Below are positions 9,667-19,482 of a DNA stretch of 64,000 nt, piece after piece (position 1 is the stretch's first letter; every line of letters starts with the position of its first letter). A program made the position numbers and the translations under genes. Origin of the DNA: Demequina litorisediminis (GTDB lineage Bacteria > Actinomycetota > Actinomycetes > Actinomycetales > Demequinaceae); assembly GCF_030161615.1 (NCBI RefSeq), contig NZ_BSUN01000001.1, forward strand, positions 1,860,001 through 1,924,000. The letters run 5' to 3'. The notes under the pieces were generated by a model. It did no database searches. It saw only the letters and a list, made by a program, of their open reading frames with translations, and was not told the origin of the DNA.

Positions 9667-9714
9667 CCTGAGTAAACGCTCAGGAGGAGGCGACGCACAA
9701 TGAAGAAATGGTGA
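9667..9714 (+). promoter_or_regulatory. Hairpin overlapping a Shine-Dalgarno, with a four-codon leader frame
   Basis: CCTGAG (9667-9672) and CTCAGG (9679-9684) form a 6-bp stem with a 6-base loop; its 3' arm runs into AGGAGGAGG (9682-9690). That strong ribosome-binding site sits 9 bases before ATG 9700, which opens only Met-Lys-Lys-Trp-stop (TGA 9712-9714). The acyltransferase ATG at 9708 lies inside the mini-frame and is 17 bases from the site. Translational coupling or re-initiation is possible; an unrecognised base error is another explanation. Confidence 0.35.
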
Positions 9715-10761
9715 ACACCGATGCTTCCGCGCGCCCGGACGTCGCCAAGCGTCCGCGCACTCGTGACCGCTCGATCGACACCGCCGTGGGACTCCTCATC
9801 GTGCTGGTGGTCTGGGGGCACGCGATCGCGCCGCTCTCGGGGCCCATCGCAGAGACGTTCGAGCAGTGGCTGTACATGTTCCACATGCCCGCGTTTGTGT
9901 TCCTCTCGGGGTACCTGACACGCAAGGCGTCGCACTGGTCTCCTGCCAAGATCGCGACCCGGCTCCTGTTCCCGTACGCGGTGTTCCAAGTGCTCCACTC
10001 TGTGGTGCTCTCCCTCACCGTCGGTGACCTCCACCCGCCGCAGTTGCTGGTGCCCGCGTGGACCACCTGGTACCTGTTGTCCCTCTTCGCGTGGCGGATG
10101 GCCGCGCCGTGGATCCAGCGGATCCCGTACGCGGTGCCCGTCACCTTCGCGGTCGCGCTCGGCGCGGGCACCATCGCCGTCATCGGTCCCGACCTGTCGT
10201 TGGCTCGCACGCTGGGCTTCCTGCCGTTCTTCGCGCTCGGCCTGGTGTGGCGCGAGGAGTGGTTCGCGAAGGCTCAGGCTTCTCCCGGTGCGGATGCTGG
10301 CATTCGCGGCCTTTGTCGCCGCTGGAGTGTTCTCATTTCTCACCCACGACGGCCTGAGCCGGCGCATCTTCTTCCTTCACGAGGACTACGCCGACCTGCA
10401 CTACACCGACGTCGATGGCATCGCGGTGCGTGCTGGCGTCCTGCTCGCCGGCTTCGTCCTGACCCTCGCGTTCGTCTCACTGACCGGCTGGACGCGTCGC
10501 TGGCTGGCGCAGGCCGGCGCCGCGTCCCTCGCGATCTACCTGCTTCACCCGCTGTTCCTGTACCCGGGCCGCGAGAACGGCTACAGCACCGCCATCGGCG
10601 AAGGCGCGTGGATGGGGTTGATGGCGGTAGCCGCCGTGGGGTTTGCGTTCCTGGCGTCGCGCCCGATCGTGATCCGCGTGACCCGCCCGCTCATGGACCT
10701 GAACTGGTGGATGTCGCTGGTGCGCGAGCGCCGGGCGCGTGCGAAGGGTGCGGCCTCCTAG
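9708..10761 (+). CDS. Acyltransferase 3 family membrane protein
   Basis: After repair 350 residues with about ten hydrophobic segments, typical of acyltransferase 3 proteins that O-acetylate surface sugars. The N-terminal half has RDRSIDTAVGLLIVLVVWGH, where the Asp/His pattern matches the family's catalytic first helices, and FHMPAFVFLSGYL, the conserved FxMPxFxxxSG segment. One extra base near 10274 (AAGGCTC) reverts to AGCT. It ends convergently with the 552-559-residue glycerophosphotransferase-like gene, the two stop codons overlapping by two bases. It probably modifies the polymer made by its neighbours. Confidence 0.85.
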
Positions 10762-12439
10762 AGCCACTCGCGGACGATGCCCGCAAGCCGTGCGGTCGCG
10801 GCTCCATCGTCGAGGTGGTTGAAGCGGGTCCGCCACGCCGCGTACCTGGTCGACGTGTCCGCGCGGCCCTCCCACGCACGGCGCACCGCCGCGGGAAGGC
10901 GGTCCTCCGCTGAGACGACCGGCCCGGGGGCATGCGCGGCGAGGTCGAAGTACACGCCCCGTCCGTCCTGCGCGTAGGCGTCCATGTCCGGCGTGAAGAA
11001 CACCACGGGCCGGCGGGTGGCGGTGAAATCGAACATCACCGAGGAGTAGTCGGTGATGAGGACATCCGCGACGGCGAGCATGTGCGAGGACTCGGGGTAG
11101 GAACTCACGTCGAGGACCCGCGAGGTGCCGTGGTGGGTACCGAACTTCGAGGCAGCGCTGTGGCCCCGGACGAGGAGCCGATAGCCCGGGCCAAGCCGCC
11201 GAGCCAGCGCCTCGACGTCGCAGAACACGCTGCGCCCCTGGTCGGCCTCGCGGAAGGTGGGGGCGTAGAGCACGCACACGGTCCCTGCGGGAATGCCGAG
11301 CGCGGCGCGCACCCGGTCGCGCATGCCGTCGTCCGCCACCAGGACGTCATTGCGGGGGTAACCCGTCTCGGCGATGGCGCCGTCATACGCATAGGCGCGG
11401 CTCAGGATCTCCGTCGAGTAGGCGTTGGGCGAGACGAGCAGATCCCATTTTGAGCCTGCCCCACCGAAAACTCTGTGGAGTCGCGGTGCGGCCCTCGTGC
11501 TGCGAGCGGTCGTACCCCAGCCTTCTTCAGAGGCGTGCCATGCCAGGTCTGCACGACCTTCTGGCCGGGTCGGCGCTTGAACTCCTTGGGCGTCCAACTG
11601 TTGTCCACCACGACGCGTGACGAGGTGATGGCCTCCCACCATGCCTGCGTGCCGATGACGACGGGTGTCATGTTGTCCGGGACCTCGACCGAATAGTCCC
11701 TCACGCCGACGATGACCTCGCGGCAATCGTCGCGCAGAGCCTCGGCGAGCCGCGCAGGGCTATCGGAGAAGGACTTGCCGAACCAGGACTGCACGTAGAC
11801 CGCGTCCGCGACCATCGGGGTGGGCCGCTTCACGGCGGTCACGGCGGCGTAGCCTGCGGGCCCCGCCTCGCTGGCGAGCAACGGCGGCGCGACCGTGACG
11901 GTGATCTGGCCGCGTGCCGTGCAGGTGACCCGGACGTGGGCGTGGGTCTCACGCTCCTCGTGGGGCAGCGTTGAGCGCAGTGCCGCTGGCGCGAGGAGGA
12001 CCCGGGGCTCGCCTGTGGCGAAGTGGGCCTCGAGGAGGTAGGTGTCCGGGGGGACGATGCGGTGCTGGCCCTGCCAGCCGAGTGCTCGCAGGGGCAGTTC
12101 ACACTCGAATGCCTCCGGTCCCGCGACGGTCACCTCGCCGCGTGCGGCGACGCGCGAGCCTGCGGAGCGCCACGGCGGCCGGGGTGCTCCCCGATATGTG
12201 CCGCGGACCAGCACGCCGCGCCCGCCGTCGGTCACAGTGACGGATGCCACGGCGCAACGTCGTTCGATGCGCACCACGTGGAGCGCGCCGCTGGCGCCTG
12301 CGGCGAGGATGAGGTCGGTGCCGGGCAGGGGCCTGGTGGGGCTGCTGGCGAGCCTGGTGGCGCGCGCCGCCTCGCGGCTGACGATGCGCCTGCGCGCACG
12401 GACGTGCAACGTCGTCATGCCCGACGGCAGTGTTCCCAT
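10758..12439 (-). CDS. Large CDP-glycerol glycerophosphotransferase-like protein
   Basis: After repair about 559 residues. The first ~230 residues form an all-beta-like region without a recognised family. The C-terminal part is a glycerophosphotransferase domain: VVQTWHGTPLKKLGYD with the signature WHG, KWDLLVSPNAYSTEI, TGYPRNDVL, VLYAPTFRE, VRGHSAASKF and DVLITDYSSVMFDFTATRRP, the standard donor-site block of TagF-like enzymes. It probably builds a phosphopolyol wall polymer with 7766-8974. Extra bases near 11453 and 11517 revert to AGCT. The start is uncertain: 12439 is chosen because GGGGGCG lies upstream; ATG 12418 and GTG 12469 are alternatives. Confidence 0.8.
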
Positions 12440-12542
12440 GCCCTGTTCGCCCCCAGCGGTCCTCGGCACACCCGTGCCTCATGAGACACCGTGTGGCAGG
12501 CATCGTACTGGGCCTGGCGCGCGGCATCCGCGTTGGTAGACT

Positions 12543-12656
12543 GGCGCGCGTCGCGACTGGCGCAGTGGGTCACCACGAGGGAGCGGCACGCATTCGCCGA
12601 CTGTTGGTCGTACGCCTGGGCCAAGGTCACCGGACAACCGGCGGCCCCGTGCCGCC
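12543..12656 (+). promoter_or_regulatory. ZTP (ZMP/pfl) riboswitch upstream of glyA-folD
   Basis: The conserved core of the pfl motif is visible: CGCGACTGGCG at 12552-12562, CCACGAGGGAGCGG at 12573-12586, and CGCCTGGGC at 12613-12621, in the right order and spacing. This riboswitch senses ZTP/ZMP, the purine intermediate that builds up when 10-formyl-tetrahydrofolate is short, and turns on one-carbon genes. Here it precedes glyA and folD, its classic targets. A GC hairpin (GGCGGC 12640-12645, GCCGCC 12651-12656) lies between the aptamer and the AGAAGGGG ribosome-binding site at 12661 and is the likely expression platform. Confidence 0.85.
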
Positions 12657-12673
12657 AGCCAGAAGGGGATGAC

Positions 12674-13973
12674 ATGACCACCGACTCCAGCGCCACGCAC
12701 GAGGTAATGAACGCCTCGCTGCAGGACTTCGACCCCGAGATCGCTCAGGTCCTCGACCGCGAACTGGGACGCCAGCGCACCTACCTCGAGATGATCGCCT
12801 CGGAGAACTTTGTTCCCCGTGCCGTGCTGCAGGCTCAGGGCTCCGTCCTGACCAACAAGTACGCCGAGGGCTACCCCGGCCGCCGCTACTACGGCGGCTG
12901 CGAGGAAGTCGATGTTGCCGAGACCATTGCCATCGAGCGTGCCAAGAGCCTGTTCGGCGCCGAATACGCCAACGTCCAGCCCCACTCTGGTGCGACCGCC
13001 AACGCGGCGGTGCTGCACGCGCTTATCAGCGCGGGCGACAAGATCATGGGCCTCTCGCTGGCGCACGGCGGCCACCTCACCCACGGCATGAAGGCTCAAC
13101 TTCTCGGGCAAGCTGTACGAGGTCGCGGCCTACGGCCTCGACGAGACTACCCACCGCATCGAGATGGACCAGGTGCGCGAGCAGGCGCTCGCCGAGCGCC
13201 CCGACGTCATCATCGCCGGCTGGTCGGCCTACCCGCGCCACCTCGACTTCGAGGCGTTCCGCTCGATCGCCGACGAGGTGGGCGCCAAGCGTGGACCGAC
13301 ATGGCGCACTTCGCGGGACTCGTGGCCGCGGGCCTGCACCCCAGCCCCGTGCCGCACTCCGACGTGGTCTCGACCACCATCCACAAGACCATCGGCGGCC
13401 CGCGCTCGGGCATGATCCTGTCGCGCGACACGGCCCTCGCCAAAAGGCTCAACTCCGCGGTCTTCCCCGGCCAGCAGGGTGGCCCCCTCATGCACGTCAT
13501 CGCCGCGAAGGCGGTGGCGCTGAAGGCAGCCGCGCAGGACGAGTTCAAGGAGCGCCAGGCGCGCGTCCTTGAGGGCGCACGCATCATCGCGGAGCGCCTC
13601 ACGGCGGCCGACGCGATCGAGGCGGGCGTGAACGTCGTCACCGGCGGCACCGACGTCCACCTGGTGCTGGCGGACCTGCGCCACTCGGAGGCTCACCGGC
13701 CAGGACGCCGAGGACCTGCTTCACGAGGTCGGCATCACCGTCAACCGCAACGCCGTGCCGTTCGACCCCCGTCCCCCGATGGTCACGTCAGGCCTGCGCA
13801 TCGGCACCCCCGCGCTCGCGAGCCGCGGCTTTGGCGCCGAGGAGTTCACCGAGGTTGCCGAGGTCATCGCCCAGGCGCTCATCGGCGGCAAGGCGGCCGA
13901 CATCGACGGCCTGCGTGCGCGCGTGAAGCGCCTCGCGGACGACTTCCCGCTGTACGAGGGCCTCCAGCAGTAA
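12674..13973 (+). CDS. glyA: Serine hydroxymethyltransferase
   Basis: GlyA converts serine and tetrahydrofolate to glycine and 5,10-methylene-tetrahydrofolate, using PLP. The repaired protein is 432 residues, normal length. Visible are [64 protein letters not shown] and the PLP-lysine region [14 protein letters not shown]. Extra bases near 13096 and 13688 revert to AGCT. Near 13275 a T is missing (AAGCGTGG for AAGCTGTGG), which also restores AGCT. The ATG at 12674 follows AGAAGGGG by 6 bases. It is first in the operon glyA-folD-xth and lies behind the ZTP riboswitch. Confidence 0.95.
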
Positions 13974-14860
13974 TGGCTCCGCAGAAGCTCGACGGCACCG
14001 CCACCGCGGCGGCGATCAAGGCCGAGCCGACCGAGCGAGTCGGCGTGCTGAGGGACCGGGGGTCACCCCCGGCCTTGGCACGCTGCTCGTCGGCGCGGAT
14101 CCCGGCTCGACGTGGTACGTGGCGGGCAAGCACCGCGACTGTGCGGAGGTCGGCATCGCATCGATCCGCGAGGACCTGCCCGAGTCCGCCACGCAGGAGG
14201 AGATCGAGGCGGCGGTGGCCCGCCTCAACGAAGACCCTGCCTGCACCGGCTTCATTGTCCAGCCTGCCGCTTCCCCGGGGGATCGACACGCACCGCGTGC
14301 TCGAACTCATCGACCCCGACAAGGATGCGGACGGCTTGCACCCGACCAACCTTGGCCGCCTGGTGCTGCGCATCGCCGAGCCGGTCGAGTCGAGCCTGCC
14401 GTGCACGCCCAAGGGCATCATCGAACTCATCGAGCGCCACGGTGTCGACCTTGCTGGCAAGCATGTGGTCGTGGTGGGTCGCGGCACCACGGTGGGCCGG
14501 AGCATCGGCCTGCTGCTCACCCGCAAGGACGTCAACGCGACCGTCACCCTGTGCCACACCGGCACCGCCGACCTTGCGTCGCACACCCGCACGGCTGACG
14601 TCATCGTCGCCGCGGCGGGCGTGCCCGGCATCATCACTGGCGACATGGTCAAGGACGGCGCCGTGTTGGTCGACGTGGGTGTGTCCCGTGTGACGGACCC
14701 CGAGACGGGCAAGTCCAAGGTTGCGGGCGACATCGCGGCCGATGCCGTGGAGCGTTCGTCCTGGTACTCGCCCAATCCTGGGGGAGTGGGCCCGATGACG
14801 AGGGCGATGCTGTTGGCGAACGTCGTCGAAGCATGTGAGAGGAAGGCGGGGATTCGCTGA
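13973..14860 (+). CDS. folD: Methylenetetrahydrofolate dehydrogenase / cyclohydrolase
   Basis: FolD turns 5,10-methylene- into 10-formyl-tetrahydrofolate, the step after GlyA. The repaired protein is 295 residues. Family motifs are STWYVAGK with the catalytic Tyr and Lys, [58 protein letters not shown] (NADP site) and the C-terminal [15 protein letters not shown] is missing from a G run near 14060 and an extra base near 14267 reverts to AGCT. At about residue 19 the text reads EPTERV where relatives have ELTERV; CCG for CTG here could be another miscall. The start overlaps the glyA stop by one base, indicating translational coupling. Confidence 0.95.
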   Translation: MAPQKLDGTATAAAIKAEPTERVGVLRDRGSPPALARCSSARIPARRGTWRASTATVRRSASHRSARTCPSPPRRRRSRRRWPASTKTLPAPASLSSLPLPRGIDTHRVLELIDPDKDADGLHPTNLGRLVLRIAEPVESSLPCTPKGIIELIERHGVDLAGKHVVVVGRGTTVGRSIGLLLTRKDVNATVTLCHTGTADLASHTRTADVIVAAAGVPGIITGDMVKDGAVLVDVGVSRVTDPETGKSKVAGDIAADAVERSSWYSPNPGGVGPMTRAMLLANVVEACERKAGIR

Positions 14861-15664
14861 TGCGCATTGTGTCGGTCAACGTCAACGGGGTGCGAGCCGC
14901 CCTGCGTAAGGGCATGCTGCCGTGGCTCGACGAGGTCGGAGCCGATGTGGTGTGCCTCCAGGAGGTGCGCGCGCCCGAGGACCTGCTGGTCGCCGAGCCT
15001 GGGCACCACCTGGAACGTGGCCGACCACATCAGCGAGCAGAAGGGCCGCAATGGCGTCGCGATCCTTTCCCGCGGCACGCTCACTAACGTGCACGTGGGC
15101 GCCGAGGCGCTCGGAGAGACCGCGACGGCGGCGACCCACACGGGCCGCTGGGTTGAGGGCACCGTCGAGTCCGCCTCGGGACCCGTGCGCATCGTCAGCG
15201 TCTACGTCCACTCCGGCAACGCCGAGGACGAGGTCAAGATGGCCGACAAGTACGCCTTCCTTGAGGCTCATGACCGCTCGCCTGGAGGCGCTCGCTGCCG
15301 CCCACGAGCGCGTGGTGGTGATGGGCGACATCAACATCGCCCACACCAACAACGACATCAAGAACTGGAAGGGCAACCTCAAGTCCGCCGGCTTCCTGCC
15401 CGCCGAGCGTGCCTACGTTGACCGCTGGCTCGAGGCGGGCTGGGTGGATGTCCACCGCGTTCACGCGGGGGACACCCCGGCCCGTACACGTGGTGGTCGC
15501 AGCGCGGCAAGGCGTTCGACAACGACTCGGGCTGGCGCATCGACTACCAGTTGACGTCGCCGGCGCTGGCAGCGGCTGTCACGGACGTCCGAGTCGACCG
15601 AGCGCCGTCCTACGACACGCGCTGGTCCGACCACGCGCCCCTCGTCGTCGACTACGCGCTGTAA
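14860..15664 (+). CDS. xthA: Exodeoxyribonuclease III family AP endonuclease
   Basis: An ExoIII-type endonuclease that cuts DNA at abasic sites in base-excision repair. The repaired protein is 267 residues. Motifs are VSVNVNGVRAALRKG, VCLQEVRAPEDL (metal-binding Glu), SVYVHSG, VVMGDINIAHTNNDIKNWKG (Asp/Asn pair), GWRIDYQL and the terminal WSDHAPLVVDY (catalytic His). Extra bases near 14999 and 15267 revert to AGCT; one C is missing from a C run near 15477. Its ATG overlaps the folD stop by one base, so it is translated with the one-carbon genes. Its stop directly abuts the galK stop on the other strand. Confidence 0.93.
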
Positions 15665-16918
15665 CTACACGAGCACGAAGCCTGGCCGCGGGTCGCCCGC
15701 GGCCAGGAGGTCTTCCTGGATCAGGCGTGCGGTGCGCTCGGCCTCGGTGCGGCGTACTAGCGCCATCGCCGAGCCGCCGCGTCCCGCCCCAAACATGCGC
15801 GCCCCGAGCGCGCCGGACCGGTAGGCCGCGTCGACGGTGCGGTTGAGGGCGGGAGACGACACCTCGAAGTCCAGGCTCAAGCGAGGCGTGAGACCGGTAG
15901 AGCAGGCGGCCAATCTCAGTGAACCGTTCGTGGGCGGGTCCCATCCCGGTCGCCTCGCGTTCGATGGCTCTCACCCGCGCGATCTCGGTCACGAGGTGCC
16001 TGGCGCGACGGCGCAGCACGGGGTCGTCGAGGGCCGCGACCCTGGCGACCGCATCGGGCTGCTCCGCGATCTGACCCACCCAGGTCACCCCGAGCGTGGC
16101 GGCAGCGGCGGCACACTGAGCCTGGCGGGTCAGGAACAGCGGGTCCGCCATCGGGTACTATCCGCGGTGTTGATGATGAGGAGCCCCAGCCCGTACTCGC
16201 GGAAGGGCAGGGGAAAGCGCTGCGCCGGGGGAGGGATCAGCGCGCCAGGACCCCGCGGCTGCGAGAAGTCCAGCGAGAGAGCCTCGCCGTCGCGACAGCG
16301 CAACGCGGTGTGCTGATCGGTGCCGCCGAATGGCGAGCCCACGAATCGCAACTCCCCGTCGTAGCAGACCTCGGCCAGTTCCAGTCTCCCCGCGCCCGTA
16401 TCGGCGAGGGCGAGACCCCAGAGGGCATCGGCCGCCTGGGCGGTGGCGGCCTCGAGCGCGGCCCACCCGGCGAGCCCTCCCCCACGGGAAGGCAACTGGT
16501 CGCCGCGATGTCCAGTCCCGGACCGTCATAGCCGCGCTCAAGGAGCGCCCACAGTGCGGCCGCCACGTAGCGCGGCCATCCGTCCACGGTGCCGGGCACC
16601 AGATCCCGCAGGTCGCTCTCCCAGACTCCGTCTGGCCCGGGCAGCGCGCTCGCCTGGCCCTCGACGACCCGGATGCGGGCATCGGGACGAGGGCTTGCCG
16701 CGAGGTACAAGCGGTGCGGAGTCGCGGTGGCGAGAGTGATCCCCGCGTTGTAGTCCGCGTGCTCGCCGATGATCATGACGCGGCCCGGTGCGGACCACAC
16801 CCCGTGGGGTGGCGCTCCGAAGGTCGCGGCGAACAGTTCGCGCGCCTGGTGCTCTCCCTGACCGCGGGTCCAGGCCGGGGTCCAGTCGAGCGCGGAGGAC
16901 GCGTCGGGAGCCTGGCAT
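15665..16918 (-). CDS. galK: Galactokinase
   Basis: A GHMP-family kinase that phosphorylates galactose, entering the Leloir pathway. The repaired protein is 417 residues. WSAPGRVMIIGEHADYN is the galactokinase signature, GSPFGGTDQHTAL the catalytic-Asp region and GARMFGAGRGGSAMAL the third GHMP motif. The second motif, normally P-3-GLSSSAA, reads as PVG-G/E-GLAGWAALE and lacks the serine pair. Four breaks need repair: extra bases near 15880 and 16910 (AGCT type), a missing C near 16155 (AGTACC for AGCTACC), and a missing base near 16475. ATG 16918 gives the usual N-terminal extension before the signature. It stands alone, next to no other gal gene. Confidence 0.85.
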
Positions 16919-17003
16919 GGCCCCAGTATCGGACACTGTTACCCCTGGTGCGCAAGCCGTACGATGGGCGAAGCACGGTGACACGGCAGCGAGGAGCCTG
17001 AAC

Positions 17004-17472
17004 ATGACTGAGCAGTCCGGTGAGCAGGCGCCCGCAGCGCCTTCACCTTCGGTTCTCGAGCGGGTGCGTCGTACGCCGATGGCGCCCCTCACGGCCGCTC
17101 TCGCGGTGGGTCTGGTCCTCGGCCTCCTGCTGTCGCCCCTGGTGCCCGACGACCCCGGAGCCCTCGCCCTGACCGTTCTCGGTGCGGCGATCGCGGCCGC
17201 GGTCGGATTCACGATGCGCACCCTGAGCCGCGATGCCTCGTGGAGCACCCTCGGTGCCGCCGCGGTGGCCGCAGGTCTCGGCGTCCACCTCATGGCAGTC
17301 GCTGGAGTGGTCGGCGGCCAGAACGAGGCTCCTCGACATGATCGGCGCCGCGGGCCCAAGTTTCAACGACGCGGTGCTTGCCGCTCTCGCCACGCCTCCG
17401 CTCAGCGCGGGGACGTTGCTGGCCGCACTCGTGGCTGGCATCGTGGCGGGGTGGGGGCGTCCCAGGGCTTGA
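17004..17472 (+). CDS. Small four-helix membrane protein of unknown function
   Basis: After repair 155 residues. A hydrophilic N-terminus of about 25 residues is followed by four hydrophobic segments, for example APLTAALAVGLVLGLLLSPL and TLLAALVAGIVAGWG at the end. I do not recognise a family. One extra base near 17329 (GAGGCTCC) reverts to AGCT. ATG 17004 has GAGGAG 9 bases upstream. It is divergent from galK and convergent with mrp; nothing links it to either. Confidence 0.7.
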
Positions 17473-17518
17473 GCGTCCCTGAGGCTGAGTGTCCCTAAGC
17501 CTGAGCGTACCTAGGCCC
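17471..17518 (+). repeat. Three tandem 16-bp imperfect repeats
   Basis: Units GAGCGTCCCTGAGGCT, GAGTGTCCCTAAGCCT and GAGCGTACCTAGGCCC follow one another between the stop of the small membrane gene and the mrp stop. The first two contain AGGCT and AGCCT and so may themselves hold miscalled AGCT. Purpose is unknown; a slipped-strand origin is likely. Confidence 0.6.
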
Positions 17519-17538
17519 GAACCCGCGTCGGCGACCCG

Positions 17539-18668
17539 TCAGCGCTTGACGGGAGTGACGCCAAGGGAGCGGCCCGCCAGCCCGCGCTGCCGGCCAGCGA
17601 GGGCGCGAGCCACGGCCGTGATCGCCTGCGCGGCGCTCGACTCCGGGTCCGAGATGACCACTGGCGTCCCCGCGTCGCCTGCCTCGCGCGCGGTGATGTC
17701 GAGGGGCACCTGACCCAGCACAGGCACCGCGGTACCGAGCGTCTTGGTGAGGCGGTCGGCGACCACCGGCCGCCGCCCTCGCCGAAGATGTGCAGGCGCG
17801 AGCCGTCGGGCTGATCCATCCACGCCATGTTCTCGACTACGCCGACGACGTTCTGCGAGGTCTGCGTCGCGATCGAGCCCGCGCGCTCGGCAACGCCCGC
17901 GGCCGCGGACTGCGGCGTCGTGACGACCACCAGTTCGGCGTGGGGAAGCAGGCTGTGCCACCGAAATGGCGATGTCGCCGGTGCCGGGCGGGAGGTCAAG
18001 CAGCAGTACGTCGAGGTCGCCCCAGTAGACGTCCGCGAGGAACTGTTCGATGGCGCGGTGCAGCATCGGGCCACGCCACACGACCGGCTGGCCCTCGGGG
18101 ACGAACATGCCGATAGAGACGGCCTTCACCTCATGTGCGATGGGAGGTAGCAGCATGTCGTCAAGGCGCGTGGGCTGACCCGTGACGCCCAGCATGCCGG
18201 GGATGGAGAAGCCGAAGATGTCGGCGTCGAGGATGCCCACCTTGAGGCCATCCTTGGCCATCGCGGCGCCAAGGTTGGCGGTGACGGTGGACTTGCCCAC
18301 CCCGCCCTTGCCGGAGGCGATCGCGTAGATGCGCGTCATGTTGCCCGGCTGGGTGAACTGGATGACGGGCTCGGGCTTGCCCCGCGCAGCCTTCGAGCGC
18401 AGGTTGAGGCGCTGCTCCTCGTCCATCACTCCCAGGCTCGATGCGCACCTCGGTCACCCCCGTGACCTTGGCGGCGGCGTCGGTGACGTCGCCCGTGATG
18501 CGCTCCTTCATCGGACACCCCTGGGTGGTGAGGTCGATGCCGATGACGGCGATTCCTGCGTCGTCGACCTCCACGGAACGAACCATGCCGATTTCGGTGA
18601 TGGGACGGCGGATCTCGGGGTCGATGACCTTGCTGAGGGCGTCGCGGACGAGGCTCGACGGTAGGCAT
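17539..18668 (-). CDS. mrp: Mrp/ApbC family iron-sulfur cluster carrier ATPase
   Basis: A P-loop ATPase that carries Fe-S clusters to target proteins. The repaired protein is 375 residues: an N-terminal DUF59/MIP18 domain (about 1-90, including TTQGCPMKERI), then the Mrp ATPase with the deviant Walker A SGKGGVGKS, DADIFGFSIPGMLG, LLDLPPGTGDIAISVAQLLP and NMAW. The usual Cys pair of the CxxC type after NM is not present: the text has NMAWMDQPDG. Extra bases near 17953, 18435 and 18656 revert to AGCT; a G is missing near 17770. ATG 18668 precedes the DUF59 domain; ATG 18677 in the same frame is possible. Confidence 0.88.
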
Positions 18669-18897
18669 GGCATCCATCGTAGGCGCTCGCGCTCGGCGTC
18701 CCCGACGAGCGGATGGTCCGCAGTGCCCCGGTTTGCGCTGTGGTGTGCGCCACAGCGCGAGCGGGTTTCGTTGCCCTGTGCACGCGGCGATGGAAGCGTG
18801 AGGCTTGTCGGTTCCGGGGCTGAGTACGAACCCAGAACCGTGAGGTGCGACGGGGGCGCCGCACACGGGCAGTTTCGCCATGAGGGGGCGGGTTGCG

Positions 18898-19479
18898 GTG
18901 AGCACTGACGACGATGATGGCGGAGGCCGGGGGTACGGGCCATCCGTGTACCGGCCAGACGAGGCAACGGTGGGCGGGTGGCGTGCCGCGCCCGCATGGA
19001 TGCGGGCGTTGCCGCCGCCGCCCCTGTCGCCCGACGTGGAGCCGATGCCGCCGACGGTGCGCCGACGCTGGCTTCCATCCGTCGCGGCGGGGCTGGGCTT
19101 CGGCGCAATGGGCGCCGTGATGTACACGTCGCTGTACATCTTGGTAGGCCAAGAGGTGATGGCGGCCGCCGTCGTGGTGGGGGTCCTCGTGGGGGCAGGG
19201 CTACGCCTTGGCGGACGTGCCGAGGGGTGGGCCACGGGCGTGGTCGCCGCGGGGATCGCGGTGCTCTCGCTCCTGGCAGGGGCGGTGGTGGGCCAGGCGT
19301 GCCTTGACGCCATCACGCTCCCTGCACCTCTCGCGACCACAGTCTCCGCCGCCATCGAGGCTCCAGTGACGGCGGTAGCGGCCTATCTCAGCGAGCCGTG
19401 GGGCGCGACGGTGGCAGTGGTCCTCGCGGTGTGCGGGGCGCTGGTGGCGACGCTGACGTTCCGTGCAGCGCGGGAGTGA
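18898..19479 (+). CDS. Membrane protein of unknown function
   Basis: A 193-residue protein with an acidic, proline-rich cytoplasmic N-terminus and about five hydrophobic segments from residue 60 on (for example SVAAGLGFGAMGAVMYTS and VAVVLAVCGALVATLTF). No family is recognised. GTG 18898 is chosen because AGGGGG lies 8 bases upstream; an ATG at 18880 in the same frame is the alternative. It is divergent from mrp and convergent with the DUF1003 gene, with only 3 bases between stops. The 229 bases before it show no clear promoter. Confidence 0.65.
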   Translation: MSTDDDDGGGRGYGPSVYRPDEATVGGWRAAPAWMRALPPPPLSPDVEPMPPTVRRRWLPSVAAGLGFGAMGAVMYTSLYILVGQEVMAAAVVVGVLVGAGLRLGGRAEGWATGVVAAGIAVLSLLAGAVVGQACLDAITLPAPLATTVSAAIEAPVTAVAAYLSEPWGATVAVVLAVCGALVATLTFRAARE

Positions 19480-19482
19480 GGG

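Noticed and set aside
12481-12673. Coding region upstream of the glyA ATG (open frame from 12491)
   Set aside because: The stretch is the ZTP riboswitch; the open frame has no protein similarity and glyA has its own ribosome site.
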